Positions 18,464-27,650 of a DNA stretch of 64,000 bases are shown piece by piece. This stretch comes from Niallia circulans (GTDB taxonomy: Bacteria > Bacillota > Bacilli > Bacillales > Cytobacillaceae): contig NZ_CP026031.1 of NCBI RefSeq assembly GCF_003726095.1, positions 2,418,001 to 2,482,000 on the forward strand. The letters run 5' to 3'. The position numbers and the translations under genes are program-made. The stretch's first letter is position 1. The number at the start of each line of letters is the position of its first letter. The notes under the pieces are model-generated. The model saw only the letters and a program-made list of their open reading frames with translations, made no database searches and had not been told where the DNA came from.

Positions 18464-19537
18464 TTATTGATTTGCACGCAGTGTTTCGATGGTTGTATGA
18501 TCCGTTGTTTTTACTAATTTAGTTACCAGTTCTTTTGCTGCCGCATAATCATCGATGTGGATAATAGAAGCACTTGTATGAATATAACGTGAGCATATGC
18601 CAATAACAGCGCTAGGTACACCATTGTTTGAAATATGAACCTGTCCCGCATCCGTTCCGCCTGGTGAAATAAAGTACTGGTAGGCAATATTATTAGATTC
18701 CGCTGTATCTAAAATAAATTCTCTCATCCCTTTATGCATAACCATCGTGGCATCATAAATGCGTAACAATGCTCCTTTTCCAAGCTGACCAAATTGATTT
18801 TTATCACCAGAGGCATCATTTGCAGGACTTGCGTCTAAAGCATAAAATACATCTGGCTTAATCATATTAGCTGCAGTTCTAGCTCCTCTAAGACCTACTT
18901 CCTCTTGCACAGTAGCCCCAGAATACAAGATATTCGGAATCTCCTCTCCTTGAAGATTCTTTAACAATTCAATCGCTAAACCACAACCATAACGATTATC
19001 CCAGGCCTTTGCCATAATTTTCTTTTCATTAGCCATTGGCGTAAATGGACAAATTGGCACAATCATTTGACCAGGCTTAATCCCAATTTTCAATGCATCT
19101 TCCTTATCATCCGCTCCGATATCGATCAGCATATTTTTTATATCCATTGGTTTACTTCTTAATGCTTCGTCCAATAGATGTGGAGGAATCGAACCGATTA
19201 CCCCAGTAACAGGTCCTTTATTAGTTATAATCTGTACTCTTTGTGCTAAAAGGACCTGACTCCACCAGCCACCGATAGGCTGAAAACGAATCATTCCGTT
19301 ATCCGTGATTGCAGTAACCATAAAACCAACTTCATCCATATGTCCGGCAACCATAACAGTTGGTCCATTTTCCGTTCCTCTTTTCACCCCAAAAATACTG
19401 CCAAGGTTATCTTGCACGATTTCATTTGTATAAAGACTTAATTGTTCTTTCATAAATTTTCGAACTTGGTGTTCATTTCCAGCTACTCCCGGAAGTTCCG
19501 TTAATGTTCGAAACATATCTAATGTCTGTTGTTCCAT
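18464..19537 (-). CDS. ytoP: M42-family glutamyl aminopeptidase / endoglucanase-like (YtoP)
   Basis: Cytosolic tetrahedral aminopeptidase of the M42 group, dinuclear zinc or cobalt. Metal and catalytic motifs are present in order: [11 protein letters not shown] (first His ligand), [10 protein letters not shown] (bridging Asp), [10 protein letters not shown] (catalytic Glu pair), YALDASP and the final His in [10 protein letters not shown]. Length 357, normal. ATG 19537 follows AAAGGGG. It lies in the same order as B. subtilis ytoP, next to ytzB. Family-level call is firm; the exact peptide substrate is unknown. Confidence 0.92.
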   Translation of the reverse strand: MEQQTLDMFRTLTELPGVAGNEHQVRKFMKEQLSLYTNEIVQDNLGSIFGVKRGTENGPTVMVAGHMDEVGFMVTAITDNGMIRFQPIGGWWSQVLLAQRVQIITNKGPVTGVIGSIPPHLLDEALRSKPMDIKNMLIDIGADDKEDALKIGIKPGQMIVPICPFTPMANEKKIMAKAWDNRYGCGLAIELLKNLQGEEIPNILYSGATVQEEVGLRGARTAANMIKPDVFYALDASPANDASGDKNQFGQLGKGALLRIYDATMVMHKGMREFILDTAESNNIAYQYFISPGGTDAGQVHISNNGVPSAVIGICSRYIHTSASIIHIDDYAAAKELVTKLVKTTDHTTIETLRANQ

Positions 19538-19795
19538 TCTAGTTAAACCCCTTTAATTACTATGTATTTTGATAATATATTTATTGTACCGAAATATCTA
19601 ACTGCATACCACTACTTTCCTCTAACCAATTAGAAATTATCCACTTTAAAACTTAGAACCAGTACTCAGGCAGAAATCGGCTAATCATTTCTTCTATCAT
19701 ATAAATTAGTTATAATAACAATATCTACTTTTTTGTAGCTCGAAGTATTTAGCCTAATACAAAAAAATACGACACAAAACATAAGGAGTTCTATT

Positions 19796-20110
19796 ATGAA
19801 TTGGAAACATATCATAGGCGGTGTTGTGGCAGGACTAGCCGCAAGCTATATCGTGAAAGAAGTCATTGTTAAAAATAGTAGTCTTTCGGGTGACCAGGTC
19901 TTATCTTTAGCTAAAACTGCTTTTAAAGAAAAGGGACCGATTAACGGATCTTGGATAAATATGGAGAAGGAAATACTTCATACGCAAGCATCTTCCCTTA
20001 CCGTTTATAGAGGTGGTATCACTCGCATGAACGGTGACACACAAGAAGTATATGAATTCATTTCAGATAGTGAGACAGGCAGGATTCTTGATGTTAATCA
20101 ATTAACCTAA
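19796..20110 (+). CDS. ytzB: small PepSY-like exported or membrane protein YtzB
   Basis: 104 residues: an N-terminal hydrophobic segment with GG/AAS small residues (HIIGGVVAGLAASYIVKEV) that can act as a signal anchor, then one PepSY-like domain (LSLAKTAFKEKGPINGSWI ... VYEFISDSETGRILDVN). PepSY modules are often peptidase inhibitors or regulators; no partner is known here. ATG 19796 follows AAGGAG by 7 bases. Transcribed away from the M42 gene. Confidence 0.85.
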   Translation: MNWKHIIGGVVAGLAASYIVKEVIVKNSSLSGDQVLSLAKTAFKEKGPINGSWINMEKEILHTQASSLTVYRGGITRMNGDTQEVYEFISDSETGRILDVNQLT

Positions 20111-20121
20111 CTGTATTTTAG

Positions 20122-20210
20122 CAGCTGGGACAAAGCAATTTTAAAAGAATAAAAAAAACCCAACCAATGATACGAAATATTTTTGAAATCTTCGTATCAT
20201 TGGTTGGGTA
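20122..20210. terminator. bidirectional terminator, apparently a relic of the intergenic repeat
   Basis: Perfect 18-bp stem (20158-20175 with 20192-20209) built on CCAACCAATGATACGA, flanked by A and T runs, between convergent ytzB and trmB. Just before it stands GCTGGGACAAAGCAA (20123-20137), which matches the terminal repeat of copy B, so it looks like a shortened member of that family. Confidence 0.8.
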
Positions 20211-20251
20211 TATCTTGGCTGGAAAGGTTACGTCTCCAACCTCTTTTACTC

Positions 20252-20890
20252 TTATTTAAATTGCACTTCACAACGATAAATTCTATTTCCTCGATTGGAA
20301 AATTTCTCTTCATATTCAGTCATGATATTGCCCTCATAATCGCTATTATGCAAATCAAGGCTTACATATTTTAAAAGCATACCATATTCAGAAAAACTCT
20401 TAAGAGAGTATTCAAATAACCCTTGGTTATCTGTTTTAAAATGCACTTCCCCTTTATCAATGAGAACTGATTGATATGAATCCAAGAACGTTTTATACGT
20501 AAGTCTTCGTTTTTCGTGTCTTGTTTTTGGCCAAGGATCGGAAAAATTTAAATAAACTCGTGCAATTTCTCCTTTTTCAAAATAATCCTTAAGCTTTTCT
20601 GCATTTATATTCATTAACTTCAAGTTTGGTACTTCTGCTTCAATTAATCGATCTAACGCAGAAACAATGACACTTTCCTGAAGTTCTACGCCAATATAAT
20701 TAATAGAAGGATTTGCTTTTGCCATTTCTGTGATAAATCTACCTTTTCCAGTACCAATCTCAATATGGATCGGCCCTTTTTGACTAAATGCCTGATCCCA
20801 TTTCCCTTTCCAATCTTCCGGGGTTTGGATAACATATTGCGGATATGCACTTAATTTATCTTTCGCCCATGGTTTATGTCTTAATCGCAT
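20252..20890 (-). CDS. trmB: tRNA (guanine-N7-)-methyltransferase
   Basis: Methylates G46 in the variable loop of tRNA using SAM. SAM-binding motif [12 protein letters not shown] (about residues 42-53), the acidic VELQES strand, and the catalytic [16 protein letters not shown] loop are all intact, followed by the C-terminal TEYEEKF signature. Length 212, normal. ATG 20890 follows AAGGAGTG. Equivalent to B. subtilis ytmQ/trmB with ytzH and ytmP next to it. Confidence 0.97.
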   Translation of the reverse strand: MRLRHKPWAKDKLSAYPQYVIQTPEDWKGKWDQAFSQKGPIHIEIGTGKGRFITEMAKANPSINYIGVELQESVIVSALDRLIEAEVPNLKLMNINAEKLKDYFEKGEIARVYLNFSDPWPKTRHEKRRLTYKTFLDSYQSVLIDKGEVHFKTDNQGLFEYSLKSFSEYGMLLKYVSLDLHNSDYEGNIMTEYEEKFSNRGNRIYRCEVQFK

Positions 20891-21118
20891 GTGGACACTC
20901 CTTATTAATAACTATCGTTTCAAACAATATCATGCATTATACATCGATGCAATACTCTTTTCTTGGCAATTGATTTTTTTGAAGGATAAATTTACATTAG
21001 GAACATTTGTATAAAGAAAAAAAGAATTCACAACCTATAAGTGAATTCCTTAACTGGTATTTGAAAAGAATGATTTTACTCTTTTCATACTAGAACCTAT
21101 AGAAAGGGTGTTCTATGT

Positions 21119-21397
21119 ATGCCTATAAACCATGAGCATCAACTAGCATTATTAGCCGATATTCTCAGTAATCAACAAACAGATTGCTGTGGATCTGTAG
21201 CAGAATGCGAACAGATCGAAAGATTGATTACTTCTTTAAGAACCAATGATCAAATTGATCAAAATATCCTTCCGATTTTAGAGGAAGTACACCTTTACAG
21301 CAAGCAAGGAGTCAATGCCTCCAATTTAGACAATCATATTCATTCACACCAAGACCAATTGTCGCAATGGGTAGATGGAATTAACAATTTATCTTAA
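21119..21397 (+). CDS. ytzH: YtzH-like conserved small protein
   Basis: 92 residues, Gln/Asn/Asp/His-rich and probably soluble and helical, with a Cys-Cys pair in QTDCCGSVAECEQIERL. Family YtzH is conserved in Bacillaceae; function unknown. ATG 21119 has AAAGGGTG 8 bases upstream. It converges on ytmP with only 15 bases between the stop codons. Confidence 0.85.
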   Translation: MPINHEHQLALLADILSNQQTDCCGSVAECEQIERLITSLRTNDQIDQNILPILEEVHLYSKQGVNASNLDNHIHSHQDQLSQWVDGINNLS

Positions 21398-21412
21398 AAG
21401 ATAAATGGACGA

Positions 21413-22186
21413 TTAATCAATGTCATGTAAAAATTGCATCCATTTTTGCATTTCGCTAAATCGGCCTTTTTTCTTATACCAACGTATGGAATTAATCGTT
21501 TGAGCAATAACATACCATTTCATTCTTAAGGATAAATGATCGGTAAGTTCATACCCATAAGTATGTAACCAATTTTTCCAATCTTCCTTTGGAATGTACC
21601 AATAAAGTAACATACCTAAATCAATGGCTGGATCTGCAATCATTGCACCATCCCAGTCAATTAAATACAACTGGTTGTCTTCAGAAAGCAGCCAGTTGTT
21701 ATGATTTACATCACAATGACAAACGACATGCTCTGTTGTTTTGATAAACGGAAGATTATCCTCTAAAAATTGGATATATCGAATGATATCTTCGTTATCT
21801 TTTAATTCATCGTCTATTTCTGCTTTTATGACTGACAAAATCATTTCAGGATGAAAAGATGTTTTACCCAGTCTTTTGAGCATCTCTAATAAAGGCTTAG
21901 AGGTATGAATTTTTTTGAGTAACATGGTTACTCTTTCATCCGTCATATCCGAATGACTAAATTCTCTACCAATCAGCCATTGCTGGGCAGTAAAAACATC
22001 TCCGTTTTCAAATCTTTTTGTCCAAACAAGTTTTGGGACAATTCCTTCTGCTGACAGCACAGCTAAAAATGGAGAAGAATTTCGTTTTAAAAAAAGCTTC
22101 TGTCCATTATTTTGTGCAAAAAAGGCTTCGCCTGTTTCTCCACCTGCAGGAGTTATTTCCCAATCTTGCCCTAATAAATGTTCCAA
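21413..22186 (-). CDS. ytmP: aminoglycoside-phosphotransferase-fold kinase YtmP
   Basis: Choline-kinase/APH-type small-molecule kinase. The catalytic loop HCDVNHNNWLL (Asp and Asn) and the metal-binding IDWDGAMIADPAIDLG are intact. The N-lobe has the KLFLKRN strand with the ATP-contacting Lys. Length 257. Start is TTG 22186 with AGGTG 7 bases upstream. Substrate not known; some Bacillus annotations suggest an N-acetylated sugar or thiamine-like substrate, but nothing here supports a choice. Confidence 0.85.
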   Translation of the reverse strand: MEHLLGQDWEITPAGGETGEAFFAQNNGQKLFLKRNSSPFLAVLSAEGIVPKLVWTKRFENGDVFTAQQWLIGREFSHSDMTDERVTMLLKKIHTSKPLLEMLKRLGKTSFHPEMILSVIKAEIDDELKDNEDIIRYIQFLEDNLPFIKTTEHVVCHCDVNHNNWLLSEDNQLYLIDWDGAMIADPAIDLGMLLYWYIPKEDWKNWLHTYGYELTDHLSLRMKWYVIAQTINSIRWYKKKGRFSEMQKWMQFLHDID

Positions 22187-22641
22187 AATTGTTCACCTAC
22201 TATATATTATGCTCCAAAAAAAAGATGAGAAATTCCTGTTTGAGTCTTTTTTGTCCTAAATTTGTAGGAAGAACAAACAAAAATGGTTATTAGCTATTCA
22301 TCAATTATAGTAAATTATACTCATCGTACAGCTATCAATCTTTAACTAGCACATATGTGCCTAAAATTTAATGAGATAAAAAAGAAAAAGGACATAGTAT
22401 CCATACAATTATACTATGTATCCAATATTTCCAATCATTTTATATTAAATTTTACTTAAATACTTATTTTTAATTGAAAGTTTCTCATTTAAATATTATC
22501 TCTTATTTCATTTTTTAGTCAAGTGAATCTCCAGTTAAAATAAATATTTCTCTTAAAAAATATCGGATTCTCCTATTAAGAACATCTCTCGTTAAATTCC
22601 CACTATTCAGGCAATAGTATTCTCACTTGCCAAATAGCATG
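22187..22641. other. ytmP-amyX intergenic region
   Basis: Very AT-rich, without a gene. It holds the amyX terminator (22389-22420) and part of a 30-base palindrome that overlaps the amyX stop codon. No other structure was seen. Confidence 0.55.
22389..22420 (-). terminator. terminator downstream of amyX
   Basis: CATAGTAT / ATACTATG with flanking GGA/TCC pairs; on the minus strand it is followed by CCTTTTTCTTTTTT. It lies about 220 bases after the amyX stop. Confidence 0.65.
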
Positions 22642-22654
22642 CTATTTGGCAAGT
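22625..22654. repeat. 30-bp perfect palindrome overlapping the amyX stop codon
   Basis: ACTTGCCAAATAGCA followed directly by its exact reverse complement, with no loop. It covers the last four codons and the TAG stop of amyX plus 17 bases beyond. No T run follows, so it is not a standard intrinsic terminator; it may stabilise the 3' end of the mRNA or be a protein-binding site. Confidence 0.7.
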
Positions 22655-24789
22655 ATCGTTACACTACTTGGATTAACTATTAGGCTGTCTCCATGTATTG
22701 TTGGATAGTCCTCTTCATATACAATTCCGTCTTCCACAAGTATCTTCCATTCATTTTCCGGACAAAAGCCTTTCTCTGCAGAATCATTACCATTTATCAA
22801 TACGATGATAGTTTTCCATTCTCCAAATTGCTGCAAATCATTTAAACAATACTGGATAACTTCATTTGCTTGCTGATTTATAGTTACATGTTTTTGGATT
22901 TCCTCCACAGATCGTAACCGGAAAGCACGATTATTTTTTCTTAGGGAAATTAATCCTTTTATATAGTCAACATTTCTTAAGAATTGGTCTTTTCTATTCC
23001 AATCTAACTGATTAATCTCATCAGGCGATTGATAACTATTTTCCACACCAAATTTTGTGCGAAAAAATTCCTGTCCCGAATGCAAGAAAGGGATTCCTTG
23101 ACTTAGAAGAACAAGAGAAGTTGCCAGTCGGTGTTTTTTACTCTTTTCTTCATCTGATGCATCTGGAAAGCAAATATCGATTTTATCCCATAAGGTATGA
23201 TTATCATGTGATTCTACATAGTTTACAGATTGCCCTGGTTCAAAAAACATGCCACCTTCTTTATAGATTCCAACGCTACCAGCTAATAATTCAGCAATTT
23301 CTCCTTTATATTGCTTATTTCCAAGCGCGTACCCTCGATCATATTTATCAAAGGTGCTCCCCTTTATTTTATCTCTAAATTGATCATTAAACTGGCCAAT
23401 TCTAGGCAATGATTGTTGATTAGCAATAATGGCTTTCTTGTCATGATTGATGGGGGTTGCAAGATCCCAGCCTTCTCCAATAATTAAGATGCTCTTATCA
23501 ACATTATCACAAATTGTCCGGACTTCATTCATTGTTTGGCAATCAAGTATTCCCATCAAATCAAAACGTAATCCATCTATTTGATATTCCTCTATCCAAA
23601 AACGAACGGAATCGACAATAAATCTCCTTACCATCGATCGTTCAGAAGCAATGTCATTCCCTACTCCAGTTCCATTTGCTGGCATACCATGCTTATCATA
23701 GCGGAAGTAATAACCTGGAACGATTTTTTCAAAAGAGGAATCTTCCTTTTTATAGACATGATTATATACAACATCCAAAATGACACGAATGCCTTGTTCC
23801 TGTACAGCATGAATCATTTCTTTCAATTCATTAATTCTTACATAAGGATCCATTGGGTTTGTTGAGTAACTGCCCTCTGGAACATTATAATGGGAAGGGT
23901 TATAGCCCCAATTGTATTTTTTTAGCACCTCTAGCTCATCAATTTCTTCAAAGTCATGTACTGGGAGGAACTCTATATGGGTGACGCCTAAGTCTTTAAT
24001 ATAGGTTAGCCCTGACAGATTGTTTTGGGGCGTTTGCGTATTCAATTCTGCCACTCCAACATATTTGCCCTTTTGCTGAATTCCACTGTCAGGATGTATC
24101 GTTAAATCGCGTATATGCGCTTCGTAGATGATACTATCTACATCCTGTTCTAACGGCGGCAAGGCTGGTTTCTGCCTTTTGGTTTTATTTAAGTCAACGA
24201 TTACTCCTGTTTCCCCATTTACAGAAACAGCGACAGCATATGGATCAATCGCTTCTTTCCATTCCAAGTTAATAAGGACTAGATAGCTGTAATAATAACC
24301 TTCCAAATCTGCTAAATAGGTTGTTTTCCAAACACCTTTTTCTTGTCTTTCCATCTCTACAATCCGTCTTTCCTTACTAGATGGATCTGGAGATTGCAGC
24401 ACTAATTTCACTTGTTGGGCAGTGGGAGCCCACAGATAGAAAGTGCACTGATCGGAAGCATAATGAACACCTAGTGGTCCATCATAATAAAACTCCTCAT
24501 CAAATAAAGGTGTTCTGATAACCGCACCTATCTGTAAATCTGTCACACCTTTATTTCCATCTTCGACTTCATATTTTTGCCCGATCTGTATCTTATTATG
24601 CGTACGGCATTTGTACTTGACGAAATGCTGCATTTTTTCTTTGGATTCAATCACAAGATTAGTAGCTTGATTAGTCCCTCTTAATATAAATGATGTTGAT
24701 TCCCCTTGGAAATACGAATAGGGAAGTAGAACAGTTATTATTGACATTTCATCTAAATAGGCAAAGAAACTCCTTCTTATCGATAACAA
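22642..24789 (-). CDS. amyX: type I pullulanase
   Basis: Hydrolyses alpha-1,6 branches of pullulan, glycogen and amylopectin; GH13 family. No signal peptide, so it acts in the cytoplasm on imported or stored glucans. Order: N-terminal domain, CBM48-like domain (about 110-200), then the TIM barrel with the type-I signature YNWGYNPSHYNVPEGSY, DVVYNHVY, nucleophile DGLRFDLMGILD, acid/base IIGEGWD and transition-state Asp in VESHDNHT. Length about 715, against 718 in B. subtilis. Start is taken as TTG 24789 (MLSIRRSF), 9 bases after GGGAG; a TTG three codons upstream overlaps that site. Last gene of a ytlP-ytlQ-amyX cluster. Confidence 0.94.
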   Translation of the reverse strand: MLSIRRSFFAYLDEMSIITVLLPYSYFQGESTSFILRGTNQATNLVIESKEKMQHFVKYKCRTHNKIQIGQKYEVEDGNKGVTDLQIGAVIRTPLFDEEFYYDGPLGVHYASDQCTFYLWAPTAQQVKLVLQSPDPSSKERRIVEMERQEKGVWKTTYLADLEGYYYSYLVLINLEWKEAIDPYAVAVSVNGETGVIVDLNKTKRQKPALPPLEQDVDSIIYEAHIRDLTIHPDSGIQQKGKYVGVAELNTQTPQNNLSGLTYIKDLGVTHIEFLPVHDFEEIDELEVLKKYNWGYNPSHYNVPEGSYSTNPMDPYVRINELKEMIHAVQEQGIRVILDVVYNHVYKKEDSSFEKIVPGYYFRYDKHGMPANGTGVGNDIASERSMVRRFIVDSVRFWIEEYQIDGLRFDLMGILDCQTMNEVRTICDNVDKSILIIGEGWDLATPINHDKKAIIANQQSLPRIGQFNDQFRDKIKGSTFDKYDRGYALGNKQYKGEIAELLAGSVGIYKEGGMFFEPGQSVNYVESHDNHTLWDKIDICFPDASDEEKSKKHRLATSLVLLSQGIPFLHSGQEFFRTKFGVENSYQSPDEINQLDWNRKDQFLRNVDYIKGLISLRKNNRAFRLRSVEEIQKHVTINQQANEVIQYCLNDLQQFGEWKTIIVLINGNDSAEKGFCPENEWKILVEDGIVYEEDYPTIHGDSLIVNPSSVTILAK

Positions 24790-24847
24790 ATCCCTCAACT
24801 CCCTTTTCTCATGAACATCTATCTATTCTCAACTTCCCCATTATTGC

Positions 24848-25822
24848 TTATGATTCCTCTGTATCCCATTCATACCTTCTTTTTGCATTCGTCAAACCAT
24901 AATGTAAAAGACTTTCTGCTGCTTTTAATTGAATTGCTTTAATTGGTGAATGGTTATTTCTCATTTTATGAAACCATTCTTCATAGTTTCTTTTTTCGAT
25001 AATTTTCAAATCATATGGTGGTGCTGGAAAATCAACATAGCCATTTCGGGTAAGGATTACTTTTTGTACAGGTAAAGTAATGTCATACTTTTCTAGAATA
25101 CCCTTTACAATTTTCTCTGTTCTGTTTATAGATATGACAGGACTAAGAATCTTTTTCTCCTTATCCCCCTTTTTTTTAAGCCAAAATTTATCATTCGAAC
25201 CAACAAAGACGGCTGAGTTCTCTGCTTCAAGAACATGTATACACCAAACATCTGTTGGTGTAACTATAATGGTGTCCAATTCAACAGGAGCATTCTTCAA
25301 TTGAAATAGCGGTTGATAGAGAACCAAAAAGGTATCTGGGAATCTTTGCAAGAAATATTTTAATAAATCATCATAATAAAGTGTTTTTTTTACTTTTGAC
25401 ATTTCTGTGAGCGTAGAACTGGCCCATTTGAGCTGAAATTCAAATAATTGATTTAGAAACTGCTGTTTTAACTCATCGATTGATTGTGGATGTTTATATT
25501 TTTTGGCATCGTAATCGAAGTCTAGTTCTTCTTCATCTTCTTCCTTTTTTTCGCTTTCATTTATTTTTGCCGTTTCTGCATCTTCCAACTTATTTCGATT
25601 TAAGATGGTTTTCTTTACTCTTTCCAGCAAAGTCGGTTTTTCCATTAACCAGTTGTCTTCTATTGGATTCTCTATGTAAAAGAGACTTCTGTCTTTAGTA
25701 TCAAAAGCTCTCTTTAATCCTGTCCACTGTTGTTTTTTTAAACGAACAAAACGTGATGGATACAAGACGATGTTCTGCTCATATCGTGAAACATAATCTT
25801 GCAATTTGATTAACTGCGCCAA
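24848..25822 (-). CDS. ytlQ: NERD-like conserved protein (YtlQ-like)
   Basis: 324 residues, soluble. The middle (about 75-110) is a highly charged Glu/Lys/Asp linker. The second half (about 155-255) resembles a nuclease-related NERD domain: FQLKNAPVELDTIIVTPTDVWCIHVLEAE has the conserved ELD strand, and the region continues to NRTEKIVKGIL. Nuclease activity has not been shown for this group. Start is TTG 25822 preceded by GGGGGG. It lies between ytlP and amyX on the same strand (gaps of 28 and 58 bases), as in B. subtilis where ytlR additionally intervenes. The gene symbol rests on synteny. Confidence 0.7.
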   Translation of the reverse strand: MAQLIKLQDYVSRYEQNIVLYPSRFVRLKKQQWTGLKRAFDTKDRSLFYIENPIEDNWLMEKPTLLERVKKTILNRNKLEDAETAKINESEKKEEDEEELDFDYDAKKYKHPQSIDELKQQFLNQLFEFQLKWASSTLTEMSKVKKTLYYDDLLKYFLQRFPDTFLVLYQPLFQLKNAPVELDTIIVTPTDVWCIHVLEAENSAVFVGSNDKFWLKKKGDKEKKILSPVISINRTEKIVKGILEKYDITLPVQKVILTRNGYVDFPAPPYDLKIIEKRNYEEWFHKMRNNHSPIKAIQLKAAESLLHYGLTNAKRRYEWDTEES

Positions 25823-25850
25823 GCTTTTCCCCCCCTATATTACAATGTTT

Positions 25851-26426
25851 CTATTGCTTGTAATTATGAAAGCTGTAACTATTTATTATCTCATATTTGG
25901 GTATTTTATCCATATGTGTTTGAAACAGATGAATGCTATCAACATTAGAAATAAAATTTTTAGGCATTGAAAACTCGTTTAACTCCCGCTCTGAAAAGAT
26001 GGTGTCTTCCTTCCATTTTCTCGCTAAAGTCAAATGTGGATGAAATGGCCGTGTTTCTAACTGAAAACCAGCCTTGCTGCTTACAGCAAAGACCTGATTT
26101 CTTAACTCAACCAGTTTCTGCTCTTCTTTCATCCCTGCCCAGAAAATCCGCGGATTTTGTCGCTGACCGAAAACACCCAAATGATCTATATGTATTTGAA
26201 AATTAGTACTTAAAGGAGATGATTGATTTAAAAGAACATGTAACTTTTCCTTTTGTTCATCGGAGGCATTTCCTAAAAAGGCAAGTGTAATATGATAATC
26301 TAAAGGATGCACCCATTTCTTAAAAGGAAATTTTAGTTGTAACTCTTTTTGTATCTTTTCTATTTCATTTATAACTTGTACATCTGGCTTAATACCAATA
26401 AAGTAATGAGGAATAGTTGTCTTCAT
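25851..26426 (-). CDS. ytlP: RNA 2',3'-cyclic phosphodiesterase (2H family, YtlP/ThpR)
   Basis: Hydrolyses 2',3'-cyclic phosphates on RNA to 2'-phosphate, or in vitro ligates 2'-5' ends. Both HxTx motifs of the 2H fold are present: HITLAF near residue 46 and HLTLAR near residue 130. Length 191, slightly above the family mean. ATG 26426 follows an AAGGAAGAT site. First gene of the cluster with ytlQ and amyX. Confidence 0.9.
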   Translation of the reverse strand: MKTTIPHYFIGIKPDVQVINEIEKIQKELQLKFPFKKWVHPLDYHITLAFLGNASDEQKEKLHVLLNQSSPLSTNFQIHIDHLGVFGQRQNPRIFWAGMKEEQKLVELRNQVFAVSSKAGFQLETRPFHPHLTLARKWKEDTIFSERELNEFSMPKNFISNVDSIHLFQTHMDKIPKYEIINSYSFHNYKQ

Positions 26427-26765
26427 ATCTAATCTTCCTTTTAGCTTTTTTCTCCAGATTGTTATTTCCTCATAAAATTCATTAAATTCTGGCCTCTCTT
26501 AACGCACGGCCTTGTATTTCCTTTATAAGAAACATACTTTACGGAGAACAGCCTGTCTTTGTTTTGTTATAGCTCCTAGTAACTTTATTCTATTATATAA
26601 CCTATCGGATTAATTTTAACCGTATCTGTGTACGATATTTTAGAAATATATATGCTTACTATACCTTACTTTCCATTGAATTACTTTCTTAAAAAAATGA
26701 GTTGTCTCAGAAACATAGCTATTAGCCAGCCTGAAACAACTCTTTTTTATTTTTATAAGCAAAAA
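26427..26765. other. ytlP-dat intergenic region
   Basis: 339 bases with no gene. Only the dat terminator near its right end is recognisable; the promoter of the ytlP cluster must lie here but no strong match was found. Confidence 0.5.
26699..26742. terminator. terminator of dat (T runs on both strands)
   Basis: GAGTTGTCTCAG / CTGAAACAACTC (12-bp stem, one mismatch) with a 20-base loop; T-rich runs flank it on both strands. It ends the pepV-dat transcript. Confidence 0.8.
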
Positions 26766-27626
26766 CTAATTGCTTATTTGTCCACACTCACTAATGATTG
26801 CATCAACAAATAAATTTTGGAGTTTTTTTGTCATTTCTCCAACTTCCCCTTCCTTGACGGGGACATTATTCACAGAAACGATTGGTGTTACTTCGGAAGT
26901 TGTACTGGATAAAAAAACTTCGTCAGCATCGATTAAATCTTCGATAGAAAATGCCTTTTCTTCAACCTCAATCCCATTTTCGCCACATATTTGAATAATT
27001 TTTTGTCTAGTAATTCCATTTAATATAAATTGATTTGCTTCGTGTGTTTGAATCTTTTCGCCATTAACAATCCAAATATTTGAAGAGCTACCTTCTGTTA
27101 CAGATAACTCTCTATACTGGATGCTTTCATAACAATCTGCTTCTGCAGCTTTTTGTTTCGCCATTACGTTTCCAAGCAAATTTAAACTTTTTATATCACA
27201 TCGTGACCATCTAATATCTTCTACGGTAATGGTACTGACACCATTTTCCAGATTATCAAGTGGTCTATTTAATGTTTTAGTATAAGCTACAAAGGTTGGA
27301 GTAACTGCTTCTGTTGGGTAGCTATGATTTCGCGGGCTCACGCCTCTTGTGAATTGCATATAAAGGATACCGGTGCTTAATGAGTTTTTTGCAATTAACT
27401 CTTCTAAAAGATTAGTTAATTCTGAGATGGAATAAGAAATAGCTATGCCTATTTTCTCGCTGCTTGCAGATAATCGTTCTAGATGTTCCTTCGCCATGAA
27501 CATTTTACCATTGTACACACGGATTACTTCATATATCCCATCGCCAAACTGATAACCTCTATCTTCAATATCTACTTTCGCTTGTTCTCTTGGTATAAAC
27601 TCCCCATTCATTAACACCATTCTCAT
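26766..27626 (-). CDS. dat: D-amino-acid transaminase
   Basis: PLP enzyme of fold type IV that makes D-glutamate from D-alanine and 2-oxoglutarate, supplying peptidoglycan. Features: DRGYQFGDGIYEVIRVYNG near the N-terminus, the PLP lysine in CDIKSLNLLGNVMAKQ (about 145), ELSVTEGSSSNIWIV, and the phosphate-binding LSSTTSEVTPI. Length 286, against about 282 in B. subtilis. ATG 27626 has AAAGGAG 8 bases upstream. It follows pepV by 24 bases, so both are one operon, as in other Bacillus species. Confidence 0.96.
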   Translation of the reverse strand: MRMVLMNGEFIPREQAKVDIEDRGYQFGDGIYEVIRVYNGKMFMAKEHLERLSASSEKIGIAISYSISELTNLLEELIAKNSLSTGILYMQFTRGVSPRNHSYPTEAVTPTFVAYTKTLNRPLDNLENGVSTITVEDIRWSRCDIKSLNLLGNVMAKQKAAEADCYESIQYRELSVTEGSSSNIWIVNGEKIQTHEANQFILNGITRQKIIQICGENGIEVEEKAFSIEDLIDADEVFLSSTTSEVTPIVSVNNVPVKEGEVGEMTKKLQNLFVDAIISECGQISN

Positions 27627-27650
27627 TTTCTCTTCTCCTTTAATAAAACA

